Positions 16,158 to 23,421 of a stretch of 38,744 nt of DNA are shown here, in pieces (the first letter of the stretch is position 1; each line of letters starts with the position of its first letter). This DNA comes from Clostridia bacterium (GTDB lineage Bacteria > Bacillota > Clostridia > Christensenellales > CAG-138), in the NCBI GenBank assembly GCA_017428025.1, contig JAFRRO010000026.1, positions 1 through 38,744 on the forward strand, read 5' to 3'. The position numbers and the translations under genes were made by a program. The notes below the pieces were generated by a model. That model saw nothing but the letters and a program-made list of their open reading frames with translations. It did no database searches and was not told the origin of the DNA.

Positions 16158-16246
16158 ACTTAGACGCGTTTTGGACGAATCTCGATGCTACGATACTTCC
16201 GTAGGGCGTGAAAACGCCGGACAGACGTATTCGGATGGAGGTAAAT

Positions 16247-17722
16247 ATGAAGCGCATCATCACACTGTTTTTTGCCGTTCTGCTGTTTATCGCGTGCGTG
16301 CCGACGCCGGAGGAGGAAGTGGTGCTGAGCAAGACCGAAGGGCGGCTGGAGGCGGCGATCACGGAAACCACGCCCGTGCCTGCGTACCAGACGGAGGAGG
16401 TTGTGTTGCAGCCGAACGGGACGGATAGTGACGCACCGAAACAAAACGATCCGCAGCCGACCGACGAGCCGCGCGGAACGCTGCGCACAGCGCTTGGCGC
16501 GCCGGAGCACTGCTCCGACAGCACGGAGGGCAAGGTTTACGGCGGCACGCTGAAGGTTGAGATCGACGCGGACGTGGAGATCCCGAACGTCTCGGAGGTT
16601 CCGGTTTATACGGTGCGGGACCGCGTCTTTACGCCGGAGGAATGCGAGCATATCGCAAAGGTGTTGCTTGGCGACGGACCGTATTATAGCTACAATCGAG
16701 AGCTTGCGGAGCAGACAGCCGCGAAGCACAGGATTGAGTATTTGATGAAGAGACTGCACGAATTCGACAGCCGTGCATACGGCGATGGCTTTTCATATGA
16801 TGAAGGGTATCGGTTCTCCATGGAAAACCAACTCAGCTCTGCGCAGAAGCACTACGCCGAGCTGACGCAGCCGGGGCCGAGCCAGCCGTGGACCGGGAGC
16901 TTTGCAGAGAAACGCGTGGTCCTGTCGGATGCGCTGAACCGGTATCTTGCGATCGGTGATGAAATGATCCTCCTCTATGATGAGTTCAGCAGCGCGCCGG
17001 ATACCTTCGGTGCGCATGCCTCCGAAACGGCGGGAGAGACGGAAGCAATGCGGGTCGCCGAAGCGCTGTTCTCCGAGATGGTAACGGAGCGCTTTGCCGC
17101 ATCGATCGTGCAGAGCGATAACGAATGGCTTATCAAGAACAACGGCCTTTCGCCGGACGCGTATCCGGCTCAGGAATATGAGGTTATGATGGTCCGCACC
17201 GAAGCGGGCATCCCGTGCTATCCGTATTCAGCTTTTCACGGCTCGGACACGGCGCAGCAGGCGGCAGGCTTTACACAGGATTATGACGATCCGGTCATCC
17301 CCGAGCATTGCGATGTGCTTGTGCGGGACGGCAAGGTTGCATCGATCATATGGTACAATGCGTTTGAGGTCACCGGGACGGAGAACGAAAACGTCGCGCT
17401 GCTGCCGTTTGACGACATTTTGAATATCTTCAAGCGGCAGATCTTCCGCTCGATTTATCTGGACCCGGCGGAAAGCGGTCAGCCGGAAAAGGTTGAGAAC
17501 ATGGTCGTGGAGCGTATCGTCCTTTCCTACATGCGGGTCAAAAAGAAGGACGCCCAGAACGAACAGTATCTGCTGCCGGTGTGGGACTTTATGGGATACT
17601 CCTACGATGCAAGACACGAGGGAACGGATCTTTCCGGGACAAAATCGTGGTTCTCCGGCCAGTCGCTACTGACGGTCAACGCCATCGACGGCAGCATCGT
17701 CGACCGAAATGTGGGATATTGA
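16247..17722 (+). CDS. Lipoprotein L2 of the ACVPTP family
   Basis: A 491-residue predicted lipoprotein. Its signal peptide MKRIITLFFAVLLFIAC has the lipobox F-I-A-C, and the mature protein starts CVPTPEEE. A spacer of about 80 residues rich in acidic and Thr/Pro residues leads to the conserved segment KVEIDADVEIPNVSEVPVYT. C-terminal family motifs are ENVALLPFDDILNIFKRQI, ERIVLSYMRVKKKD, LLPVWDFMGY and TVNAIDGSIVDRNVGY at the end. The ATG at 16247 is set by GGAGGT just upstream (16237-16242). It is the first gene of a two-gene unit with L3. Function is unknown; the architecture suggests an extracytoplasmic, membrane-tethered domain. An in-frame start at 16208 would add a non-signal-like extension. 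Confidence 0.88.
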   Translation: MKRIITLFFAVLLFIACVPTPEEEVVLSKTEGRLEAAITETTPVPAYQTEEVVLQPNGTDSDAPKQNDPQPTDEPRGTLRTALGAPEHCSDSTEGKVYGGTLKVEIDADVEIPNVSEVPVYTVRDRVFTPEECEHIAKVLLGDGPYYSYNRELAEQTAAKHRIEYLMKRLHEFDSRAYGDGFSYDEGYRFSMENQLSSAQKHYAELTQPGPSQPWTGSFAEKRVVLSDALNRYLAIGDEMILLYDEFSSAPDTFGAHASETAGETEAMRVAEALFSEMVTERFAASIVQSDNEWLIKNNGLSPDAYPAQEYEVMMVRTEAGIPCYPYSAFHGSDTAQQAAGFTQDYDDPVIPEHCDVLVRDGKVASIIWYNAFEVTGTENENVALLPFDDILNIFKRQIFRSIYLDPAESGQPEKVENMVVERIVLSYMRVKKKDAQNEQYLLPVWDFMGYSYDARHEGTDLSGTKSWFSGQSLLTVNAIDGSIVDRNVGY

Positions 17723-17733
17723 GGTGGTACGTC

Positions 17734-19260
17734 ATGAAACGGATAGCAATGATCCTGTTGGCTTTGAGCGTTCTCGTCGCCTGCGTCCCGACGCCGGATC
17801 ACGAGTTTGTAATCGGCAAGCAGGACGCCGTCACGGATACGGCGATTCTGGTGACCGCCGCGCCGGTCACGGGCGAAACGGTCGGCGAAGCAAACGGGGA
17901 ACCGGACGGCGAAACACAGAGCGCCCCGCATGTGACGCTTGCGGAACGGATCGGCGCGCCCGCGCATTATGCCGAGGAGGAATTCTCGAAGAAGGTTCCG
18001 TTCGACACGCTGAAGGTGCAGATCGACGCGGACGTGCATGTGCCCGATACGGAGAAGGTCGGCGTCTATACGGCGACGTTCGACGTGCCGTTTTCCGAGA
18101 CGCAGCAGAAGGCGCTGATTTTACGCTATTTCGGCGAAGAACGTCCGTTTTGCGTGAACAAGAGCAGCGGGTACTGGCGCAAGTGGCAGATCGAGGAAGA
18201 AATCAAGCTGCGGCAGAAGGAGCTTGAGCGCAACAGCGCGCTTGAGGACAAAAAGATGCGCGAGATCATGACGGAGCAGAGCAACCGGCAGCTCAAGCAG
18301 GCCATGGAAAGCTACAAAAAGGCGCCGGAGGACTGGGAGCATCTCGAATGGGACGGCTCGCTGGCGAAAGGGCGCGGCGAGAAGGCGACGTACATTACGC
18401 TCTATGCAAACACCGATCAGCCCGCGCACTATAAAAGGATCTCGTTTTCGGCGTACAGCTTCGATTACAACGATGAGACGCAGCCGGTGTATGAATTGCA
18501 CCTCGGAATCGGTGTGAACTATCGCGACGCAACCGCGATCGCGCCCGCAACCGAGGCGGAACGCACGGCTGCCGCGCTTGCAGAGGCGGAGCTGAACGCC
18601 CTCGGCATCGGAACGTTCCGAGTCAAGACTGTGCAGCCGGGCGTCGATACCTCATGGCAGGCAAGCGACGTCGACTATCCGGCGACCGGACTTTTGGTGC
18701 AGCTCTGGCACACGGTGGACGGGCTGCCGTTCTATGATTTTCAGGCGTGGCACGGCGACGACAACCTGATGAACTACGTCGAGGCGAACGGCATGAAGGA
18801 AGGCGAGGATTACAGCGTCTACATGCCGGGGCAGTACCGTGCGGAGGTCGGCGTGCGCGACGGTAAGGTCGTATCGATCGGTCTCGAAGGAATGCACAGC
18901 ATCACCGGCTGCGTCAACGACAATGTGCAGCTGCTGCCGTTTGAGAAGGTCATCGAGATATTCAAGGAGCAGATCGCGTACCACTATTTTACCGGCGATT
19001 ATGAGGATCCGGATTCCGGTAAGGGCGAAACGCTCCATATCACCGACATCCGGCTTTCGATGATGCGCGTACGCAAGAAGGATTCGCCGGAGGAATTCTA
19101 TCTGCTGCCGGTCTGGGATTTTACGGGCTACTTCGAATCTGCAATGTGGCCGATCGCGCCGGAGAACCTCGAACGCGAAAAGCAGTGGGGGGCGTCGCTG
19201 TCGTATCTCACGATCAACGCCGTCGACGGCACGATCATCGACCGGAATAAGGGGTATTGA
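17734..19260 (+). CDS. Lipoprotein L3 of the ACVPTP family
   Basis: A 508-residue predicted lipoprotein starting MKRIAMILLALSVLVAC, then VPTPDHEF. It is most like L2: both carry an A-E-R/R-T...LGAPxHxxE-type segment, LKVQIDADVHVPDTEKVGVYT, VRDGKVVSI, NVQLLPFEKVIEIFKEQI, IRLSMMRVRKKDSPEEFYL, LPVWDFTGY and LTINAVDGTIIDRNKGY at the end. A charged, helix-rich stretch (about 145-205, many Lys/Glu) may form a coiled coil. The ribosome site GAGGTGG overlaps the L2 stop and the gap is 11 bp, so the pair is one transcription unit. A tandem duplication origin is likely. The stop codon is followed at once by the hairpin/repeat mosaic. Confidence 0.88.
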   Translation: MKRIAMILLALSVLVACVPTPDHEFVIGKQDAVTDTAILVTAAPVTGETVGEANGEPDGETQSAPHVTLAERIGAPAHYAEEEFSKKVPFDTLKVQIDADVHVPDTEKVGVYTATFDVPFSETQQKALILRYFGEERPFCVNKSSGYWRKWQIEEEIKLRQKELERNSALEDKKMREIMTEQSNRQLKQAMESYKKAPEDWEHLEWDGSLAKGRGEKATYITLYANTDQPAHYKRISFSAYSFDYNDETQPVYELHLGIGVNYRDATAIAPATEAERTAAALAEAELNALGIGTFRVKTVQPGVDTSWQASDVDYPATGLLVQLWHTVDGLPFYDFQAWHGDDNLMNYVEANGMKEGEDYSVYMPGQYRAEVGVRDGKVVSIGLEGMHSITGCVNDNVQLLPFEKVIEIFKEQIAYHYFTGDYEDPDSGKGETLHITDIRLSMMRVRKKDSPEEFYLLPVWDFTGYFESAMWPIAPENLEREKQWGASLSYLTINAVDGTIIDRNKGY

Positions 19261-19303
19261 CGCTTCGCGTTCGCGTCGATGAAAGGCTTCATCGACGCGA
19301 GTT
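19261..19303. repeat. Post-stop hairpin repeat (module M1, copy 1)
   Basis: Directly after the L3 stop, CGCTTCGCGTT leads into a perfect 12-bp stem CGCGTCGATGAA/TTCATCGACGCG (19272-19283 and 19288-19299). The same element follows the ABC-permease stop at 21600, and a variant follows the ATPase stop at 27121. Confidence 0.8.
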
Positions 19304-19350
19304 TGCACCGCCTGCCTATCGCCTGCGGCGACCGGGCGGCAGTCGGCGAA

Positions 19351-19392
19351 AGGTGTCAAATCCGCCGCGCATGTCGCTGCGTTTGACGGATT
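19351..19392. repeat. Intergenic repeat module M2, copy 1
   Basis: GTGTCAAATCCGCCGCGCAT followed by GTCGCTGCGTTTGACGGATT is an imperfect stem of GTCAAA/TTTGAC around a GC-rich loop. It also occurs at 21727-21770 and 27208-27247. Confidence 0.8.
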
Positions 19393-19407
19393 GGTGTGGT
19401 AAAGCGC

Positions 19408-19499
19408 TTGTCATCCTGAGGAGCGCTGCGACGAAGGATCTCAGAGCGGAGAATCATTCTTGCGTTCAGAGATTCTTCGCCAAAGGCTCAGAATGACAA
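19408..19499. repeat. Intergenic palindromic repeat module M3, copy 1
   Basis: A 92-bp element bounded by TTGTCATCCTGAG and CTCAGAATGACAA, with inner GATCTCAGAGCG and CAGAGATTC parts. It matches the copy at 21785-21869, and this end pair is familiar from dispersed repeats of many gut bacteria. A diverged half copy beginning TGTCATCATGAG lies at 19527-19565. Confidence 0.8.
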
Positions 19500-19526
19500 C
19501 CAGGGAAGAACCGTGCGACCATCCGC

Positions 19527-19565
19527 TGTCATCATGAGGAGCGCAGCGACGAGGGATTCCGAAGC
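19527..19565. repeat. Degenerate half copy of module M3
   Basis: TGTCATCATGAGGAGCGCAG and the following bases to about 19565 match the left half of the M3 element at 19408. The right half is missing. Confidence 0.6.
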
Positions 19566-19685
19566 GAAACCGGACGAAGGTGCGGTGAATTTTGTCGGGC
19601 ATCATGCAACATTTTGCGGTGTTCGTGCGTCTATATATATGGGGAGACACGGAAAGAATTGCAAAAAAAAGTTCAAATTGTCGAG

Positions 19686-19741
19686 ATTTTACAACTCTGC
19701 AACAACTCTGTGACAACTCTGTGACATCTCGGCGTTATAAT
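19686..19741 (+). promoter_or_regulatory. ABC-permease promoter with four 11-bp-periodic operator repeats
   Basis: The core ATTTTACAACTCT (19686-19698) is followed by units TTACA, CAACA, TGACA and TGACA starting at 19689, 19700, 19711 and 19722. A 9-bp gap then leads to a perfect -10 TATAAT (19736-19741), with no -35 box of its own. A further TTACA pair at 19753 and 19764, again 11 bp apart, lies downstream of the start point and could be a second site. The distance from repeats to -10 is nearly the same as at L1. Confidence 0.75.
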
Positions 19742-19838
19742 TGAGACAGAGATTACAATTTGATTACATTTCGGTAACGACTTTTCGAAACCGATGCGAT
19801 ATGCTGACAATGAAAAGCGGAGAACGGAGAGCAGCAAC

Positions 19839-21599
19839 ATGAGACAGATCCTGGGAGATATCAAAAGGGCAATCTTTTCGCGGTCGTTTCTGATCGCATT
19901 TGCGGGCATGACGTTGTGCCTATGCATCGGCGCGTTTTCGGACGCGCTTTCCGTGTTCCGGATGGAACAGGTGCGGGTGATGTACGGGTACCATCGCGAA
20001 CTGCTGCTGAACGCGCTCGGAAGCGATATCATACTGTTTGCGGTGCCGATCCTCGCCGCGATCCCCTACACGACCGCATTCACCGACGATGTCAAATCCG
20101 GCTATTTGAAGCCGTATCTCACGCGGACAAGCGTTTCCCGCTACATCCTCGGCAAGGGCATTGGCGCGGCGGTTTCCGGCGGACTGGCGCTCGTGCTCGG
20201 TATCGTCGCGGCGCTCGGCATCTTCCTTTTGGTCTTTTCCCCGATCGAAGTTTACGGCGAATGGGCGGTCGAATCCCGCTTGCCGGAGATCGGTCTGCGG
20301 CTCGTGCTGTTCTTCTTCTCGGGCGCGATGTGGGCAAGCGTCGGACTTCTGTGCTCGTCGCTGACGCAGAATGTGTACCTTGCATATGCCGCGCCGTTCA
20401 TCTTCTATTATGTGCTGATCATCCTGCAAGAACGGTACTTCCGCACGACGTTCATGCTCAACCCCAAAAACTATCTGACCATGCAGGGCGCGTGGCCTTT
20501 GGAGGGCAAGAGCGCGGCGCTCACGCTGTTCACGCTTGTGCTGATTCTGCAGCTGGTGTTCTACATGACCGTGCAGACGGAGCTCCGCGACGACAAGCGC
20601 CAGAAGCGCCACTACGCCGCGCAGAATCTGTCGCAAAAGCTGCTTGCAAAGCGCATCGAGCGCGCAAAGCCGAAAAAGGCGCAAAAAAAGATTCCGGTGC
20701 TCTACGGGCTCAAGCAGGTCGGCGCGGTCGTGCGCTATAACTTCCGCATGTGGCGCGGCAACGTCCGCATCGTGCTGACGTTTGCGCTCGCGTTCATCCT
20801 GTGCTTTCTGCTCTCGGACAAGGCGGCAAGCTTCGCCTACGAGATGGGCACGGCGATGCAGGCGTTCGAGCCGTTCGTATGGACGTTCGGCGACGCGAAT
20901 TCGGTGCTGCTGATTTCGCTGCTGTTGGTGCTGCTGTTTGCGGACATTCCGTTTCTCGGCGCAGGCGTGCCGTACTATCTCGTTCGCATGAAGCGCTCGA
21001 CCTGGGCGTGGGGACAGCTTCTGTATCTGATTCTCGCAACGCTCATCTATATGCTGTTCATCTTCGTCGCAACAACGCTGATCTGCATGCAGAACAGCTT
21101 TGTCGGCAACATGTGGTCGGAGACGGCGGCGATCCTCGGTTATTCCGGCGCGGGCAAGGCGGTTGCGCTGCCGGCGCTCGTCAAGACCTTGGAGATGTCG
21201 CGTCCCTATCAGTGTGCCGAGACGATATTCCTCCTGATGCTGCTGTACACGCTCGTGCTTGCGCTCTTAATGCTGTTCATGAAGCTTCTCCGGGGCAAGA
21301 GCGCGGGCGTGGTGGCGGCGTTCGGCTTCTCGCTGTACGGGCTTCTCCTGAATCCGGAGCTCATCAAACAGATGTTCAACCTGCCGGAGGAACTGATGTA
21401 CAAGGCAAACGTCGCCGTGGGATGGCTCTCGCCGCTCAATCAGGCGACCTATCACATGCACAACTTCGGCTACGATCTTCTGCCGCGACTTTGGCAGACG
21501 TACGCGATCTTCGGCGGGCTGATCGTTCTGCTGATGATCGGCATTCTGCTTGCGATCCGCCGCTATAACTTTATGTTCCTCGGCACGGAGCAGTCGTGA
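19839..21599 (+). CDS. ABC-2-type transporter permease, two transmembrane domains fused
   Basis: A 586-residue integral membrane protein with two similar halves of about six hydrophobic helices each. Half one runs from MRQILGDIKRAIFSRSF to about residue 265. Half two begins near LKQVGAVVRYNFRMWRGN after a Lys/Arg-rich cytoplasmic linker (RIERAKPKKAQKK). Each half has a basic amphipathic lead-in and a central paired-helix region, as in ABC-2 exporters. No ATPase motifs are present; the partner is probably the ATPase at 26476-27120. The ATG at 19839 has CGGAGA about 9 bp upstream. It is the first gene after the operator promoter, and three lipoprotein genes separate it from the ATPase. Cargo is unknown. 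Confidence 0.87.
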   Translation: MRQILGDIKRAIFSRSFLIAFAGMTLCLCIGAFSDALSVFRMEQVRVMYGYHRELLLNALGSDIILFAVPILAAIPYTTAFTDDVKSGYLKPYLTRTSVSRYILGKGIGAAVSGGLALVLGIVAALGIFLLVFSPIEVYGEWAVESRLPEIGLRLVLFFFSGAMWASVGLLCSSLTQNVYLAYAAPFIFYYVLIILQERYFRTTFMLNPKNYLTMQGAWPLEGKSAALTLFTLVLILQLVFYMTVQTELRDDKRQKRHYAAQNLSQKLLAKRIERAKPKKAQKKIPVLYGLKQVGAVVRYNFRMWRGNVRIVLTFALAFILCFLLSDKAASFAYEMGTAMQAFEPFVWTFGDANSVLLISLLLVLLFADIPFLGAGVPYYLVRMKRSTWAWGQLLYLILATLIYMLFIFVATTLICMQNSFVGNMWSETAAILGYSGAGKAVALPALVKTLEMSRPYQCAETIFLLMLLYTLVLALLMLFMKLLRGKSAGVVAAFGFSLYGLLLNPELIKQMFNLPEELMYKANVAVGWLSPLNQATYHMHNFGYDLLPRLWQTYAIFGGLIVLLMIGILLAIRRYNFMFLGTEQS

Positions 21600-21600
21600 C

Positions 21601-21640
21601 GCTTCGCTTTCGCGTCGATGAAAGACTTCATCGTCGCGAG
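21601..21640. repeat. Post-stop hairpin repeat (module M1, copy 2)
   Basis: Immediately after the permease stop, GCTTCGCTTT leads to the stem CGCGTCGATGAA/TTCATCGTCGCG with one mismatch. Confidence 0.78.
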
Positions 21641-21648
21641 GGTTTCAC

Positions 21649-21695
21649 AGCCTTCCCCTTGAGGGAAAGTGCCGAGGAACGAGGCGGATGAGGTG
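21649..21695. repeat. Intergenic repeat module M4, diverged copy
   Basis: AGCCTTCCCCTTGAGGGAAA at the left and GGCGGATGAGGTG at the right match the ends of the M4 copies at 21898 and 27249; the middle differs. Confidence 0.65.
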
Positions 21696-21726
21696 TCGCC
21701 TGCGGCGACCGGGCGGCAGACGGTGC

Positions 21727-21770
21727 AAGGTGTCAAATCCGCCGCGCATGTCGCCGGATTTGACGGATTG
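21727..21770. repeat. Intergenic repeat module M2, copy 2
   Basis: This copy has the full stem GTCAAATCCG/CGGATTTGAC around a GC-rich loop. It is nearly identical to 27208-27247. Confidence 0.82.
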
Positions 21771-21784
21771 GTGCGGTAAGCACA

Positions 21785-21869
21785 TGTCATCCTGAGGCGC
21801 AGCCGAAGGATCTCAGAGCGGTAAAGCAATCGAGCGTTCAGAGATTCTTCGCTGACGCTCAGAATGACA
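21785..21869. repeat. Intergenic palindromic repeat module M3, copy 2
   Basis: An 85-bp element from TGTCATCCTGAGG to CTCAGAATGACA. It shares ends and inner blocks (GAAGGATCTCAGAGCG, GTTCAGAGATTCTTCGC) with 19408-19499. Confidence 0.82.
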
Positions 21870-21897
21870 CACGAAAGAATCGTCCTATGTGCGCCCT

Positions 21898-21950
21898 CCC
21901 AAAAAGCCTTCCCTGGAGGGGAAGGGGAACCGCTTGCGGTGGATGAGGTG
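21898..21950. repeat. Intergenic repeat module M4, copy 2
   Basis: CCCAAAAAGCCTTCCCTGGA opens the element, a GGAGGGGAAGG arm complements the start, and GCTTGCGGTGGATGAGGTG closes it. It matches 27249-27301. The remaining bases to 22038 hold only the L4 ribosome site and no recognisable promoter. Confidence 0.8.
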
Positions 21951-22038
21951 GCACAGAACAACGCCCGAAACTCATCAGTCTGCAAAGCTGACAGCTTCCG
22001 CTTTAGGAGAAGCCGAAAGCAAAAGAAAGGAGAACCCT

Positions 22039-23406
22039 GTGAAACGAATCATTGTCCTGCTGTTTGTGACATTGCTGCTTGCCTGCGTGCCAACGCCGGA
22101 GGAGGATTATATCCCCCAAAAGGATATGACGCAGATGATCGAACAGGCGAAGCAAGCATCCGAAGCAGACGAAGTTCGCGGGGAAAACGGTCCGTCGTCT
22201 CCGGTTTCCAAGGAACAGCCGCCGGAGGAACGCGTGCAACTTACCTTTTCTGGCAACACGACTGATCAATTTCGGGTGGAGGTCGATGCTGCCGTGATAC
22301 GACCGACCGTGCCGATGCCGATCATCCGAGTTGTCAAAAAAGAAATCGATATGGAAACAGCAAATCGGTACTATAGGGTTTTGACGGAAGGAATTGATTT
22401 GTATACGGAATATCAAATCAATACGGCACCGGCCCTTGACAAAAAGATACAAGCCGCAATGGACGAAATCGCGAACGGCAACGATGAGGAGCCGATGAAA
22501 GATTATCTGGACGAGCTGATAGAAAAGCGCAAAAACGCTCCCGACACGATCGGTGAACCGGTGAAAGAGATCGATATTCAAACCGCATCGCATTTATACT
22601 CTGTCAATGAATTGCAGGAGTTTCAGATTACCAAACAATCCGTATTCTTCATCAATCAAGAAGTGTATGCGGATACGGCAATGGATTCTCGTTACGAAGA
22701 CGGAGAAACGCAATATGTACTCGGACTGGCAGCAATACCGTCCGGTTACGAAGAAATCTCCATGACGCCGAAACAGGCAGAAGCTGAAGTATCGGCAATT
22801 TTGGAGAAGACCGGACTTTCGGAGTTTCGAGTAACGGATCTGTTACTAACCAAGTATGACGAATGCGGATGCGTTTATGTCGCGTTGTGTGATCGTTACA
22901 TCAACGGAATCCCAGTCGCGCATCCTGCACAGTCATCCGGAAGCTACATGGGATCTACGACCCCTGCATGGGGCTATGAACAAGCAATCGTTTGTATCAA
23001 TGATAAAGGTGTTGCTTTGTTCCAATACCGTGCCCAACTTCAATTGGAAGACGTTCTTGTTGAAGATGCTAATGTGCTGCCGTTCGATCAAATTCTGGAA
23101 ATCTTTCAGAACATGATGTGTACGCATCATGAAGTGGAGGTCGTGGATGAGTCATATGGGAATCAATCCTTGACATATCACATCACAGACGTCACTCTGT
23201 CCCTGCAGCGAATCAGCGAAGAAGGAAGCATTGAATATGGACTTTTGGTACCGGTATGGAACTTTTGGGGGTATGCCTCTGTCGTATCACGAGAAGACGG
23301 CAGTGCATATGACTGGAACCATATCGAGGGATGGAAAGGAAAGAAACCCATACTTTCCATCAACGCAGTAACCGGCGCGGTGATCGATCCGGTCAAGGGG
23401 TACTGA
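22039..23406 (+). CDS. Lipoprotein L4 of the ACVPTP family (GTG start)
   Basis: A 455-residue predicted lipoprotein starting (V)KRIIVLLFVTLLLAC, then VPTPEEDY. The GTG at 22039 is chosen because AAAGGAG lies 6 bp upstream and it aligns exactly with the ATG of L5; the longer frame from 21889 runs through the M4 repeat. Conserved segments are FRVEVDAAVIRPTVPMPIIRV, ASAILEKTGLSEFRV-type EKTGLSEFRV, VLPFDQILEIFQNMM, TLSLQRISEEGSIEYG, LVPVWNFWGY and SINAVTGAVIDPVKGY. Its first 66 bases differ from those of L5 at only three positions, although the mature proteins have diverged. The gene is visibly more AT-rich than the flanking envelope and housekeeping genes. Confidence 0.87.
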   Translation: MKRIIVLLFVTLLLACVPTPEEDYIPQKDMTQMIEQAKQASEADEVRGENGPSSPVSKEQPPEERVQLTFSGNTTDQFRVEVDAAVIRPTVPMPIIRVVKKEIDMETANRYYRVLTEGIDLYTEYQINTAPALDKKIQAAMDEIANGNDEEPMKDYLDELIEKRKNAPDTIGEPVKEIDIQTASHLYSVNELQEFQITKQSVFFINQEVYADTAMDSRYEDGETQYVLGLAAIPSGYEEISMTPKQAEAEVSAILEKTGLSEFRVTDLLLTKYDECGCVYVALCDRYINGIPVAHPAQSSGSYMGSTTPAWGYEQAIVCINDKGVALFQYRAQLQLEDVLVEDANVLPFDQILEIFQNMMCTHHEVEVVDESYGNQSLTYHITDVTLSLQRISEEGSIEYGLLVPVWNFWGYASVVSREDGSAYDWNHIEGWKGKKPILSINAVTGAVIDPVKGY

Positions 23407-23421
23407 AGGAGGGATCGGAAT

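Noticed and set aside
19408..19499. M3 element as a complete insertion sequence or transposon
   Set aside because: It is only about 90 bp long with no coding capacity. It is at most a non-autonomous palindromic repeat.
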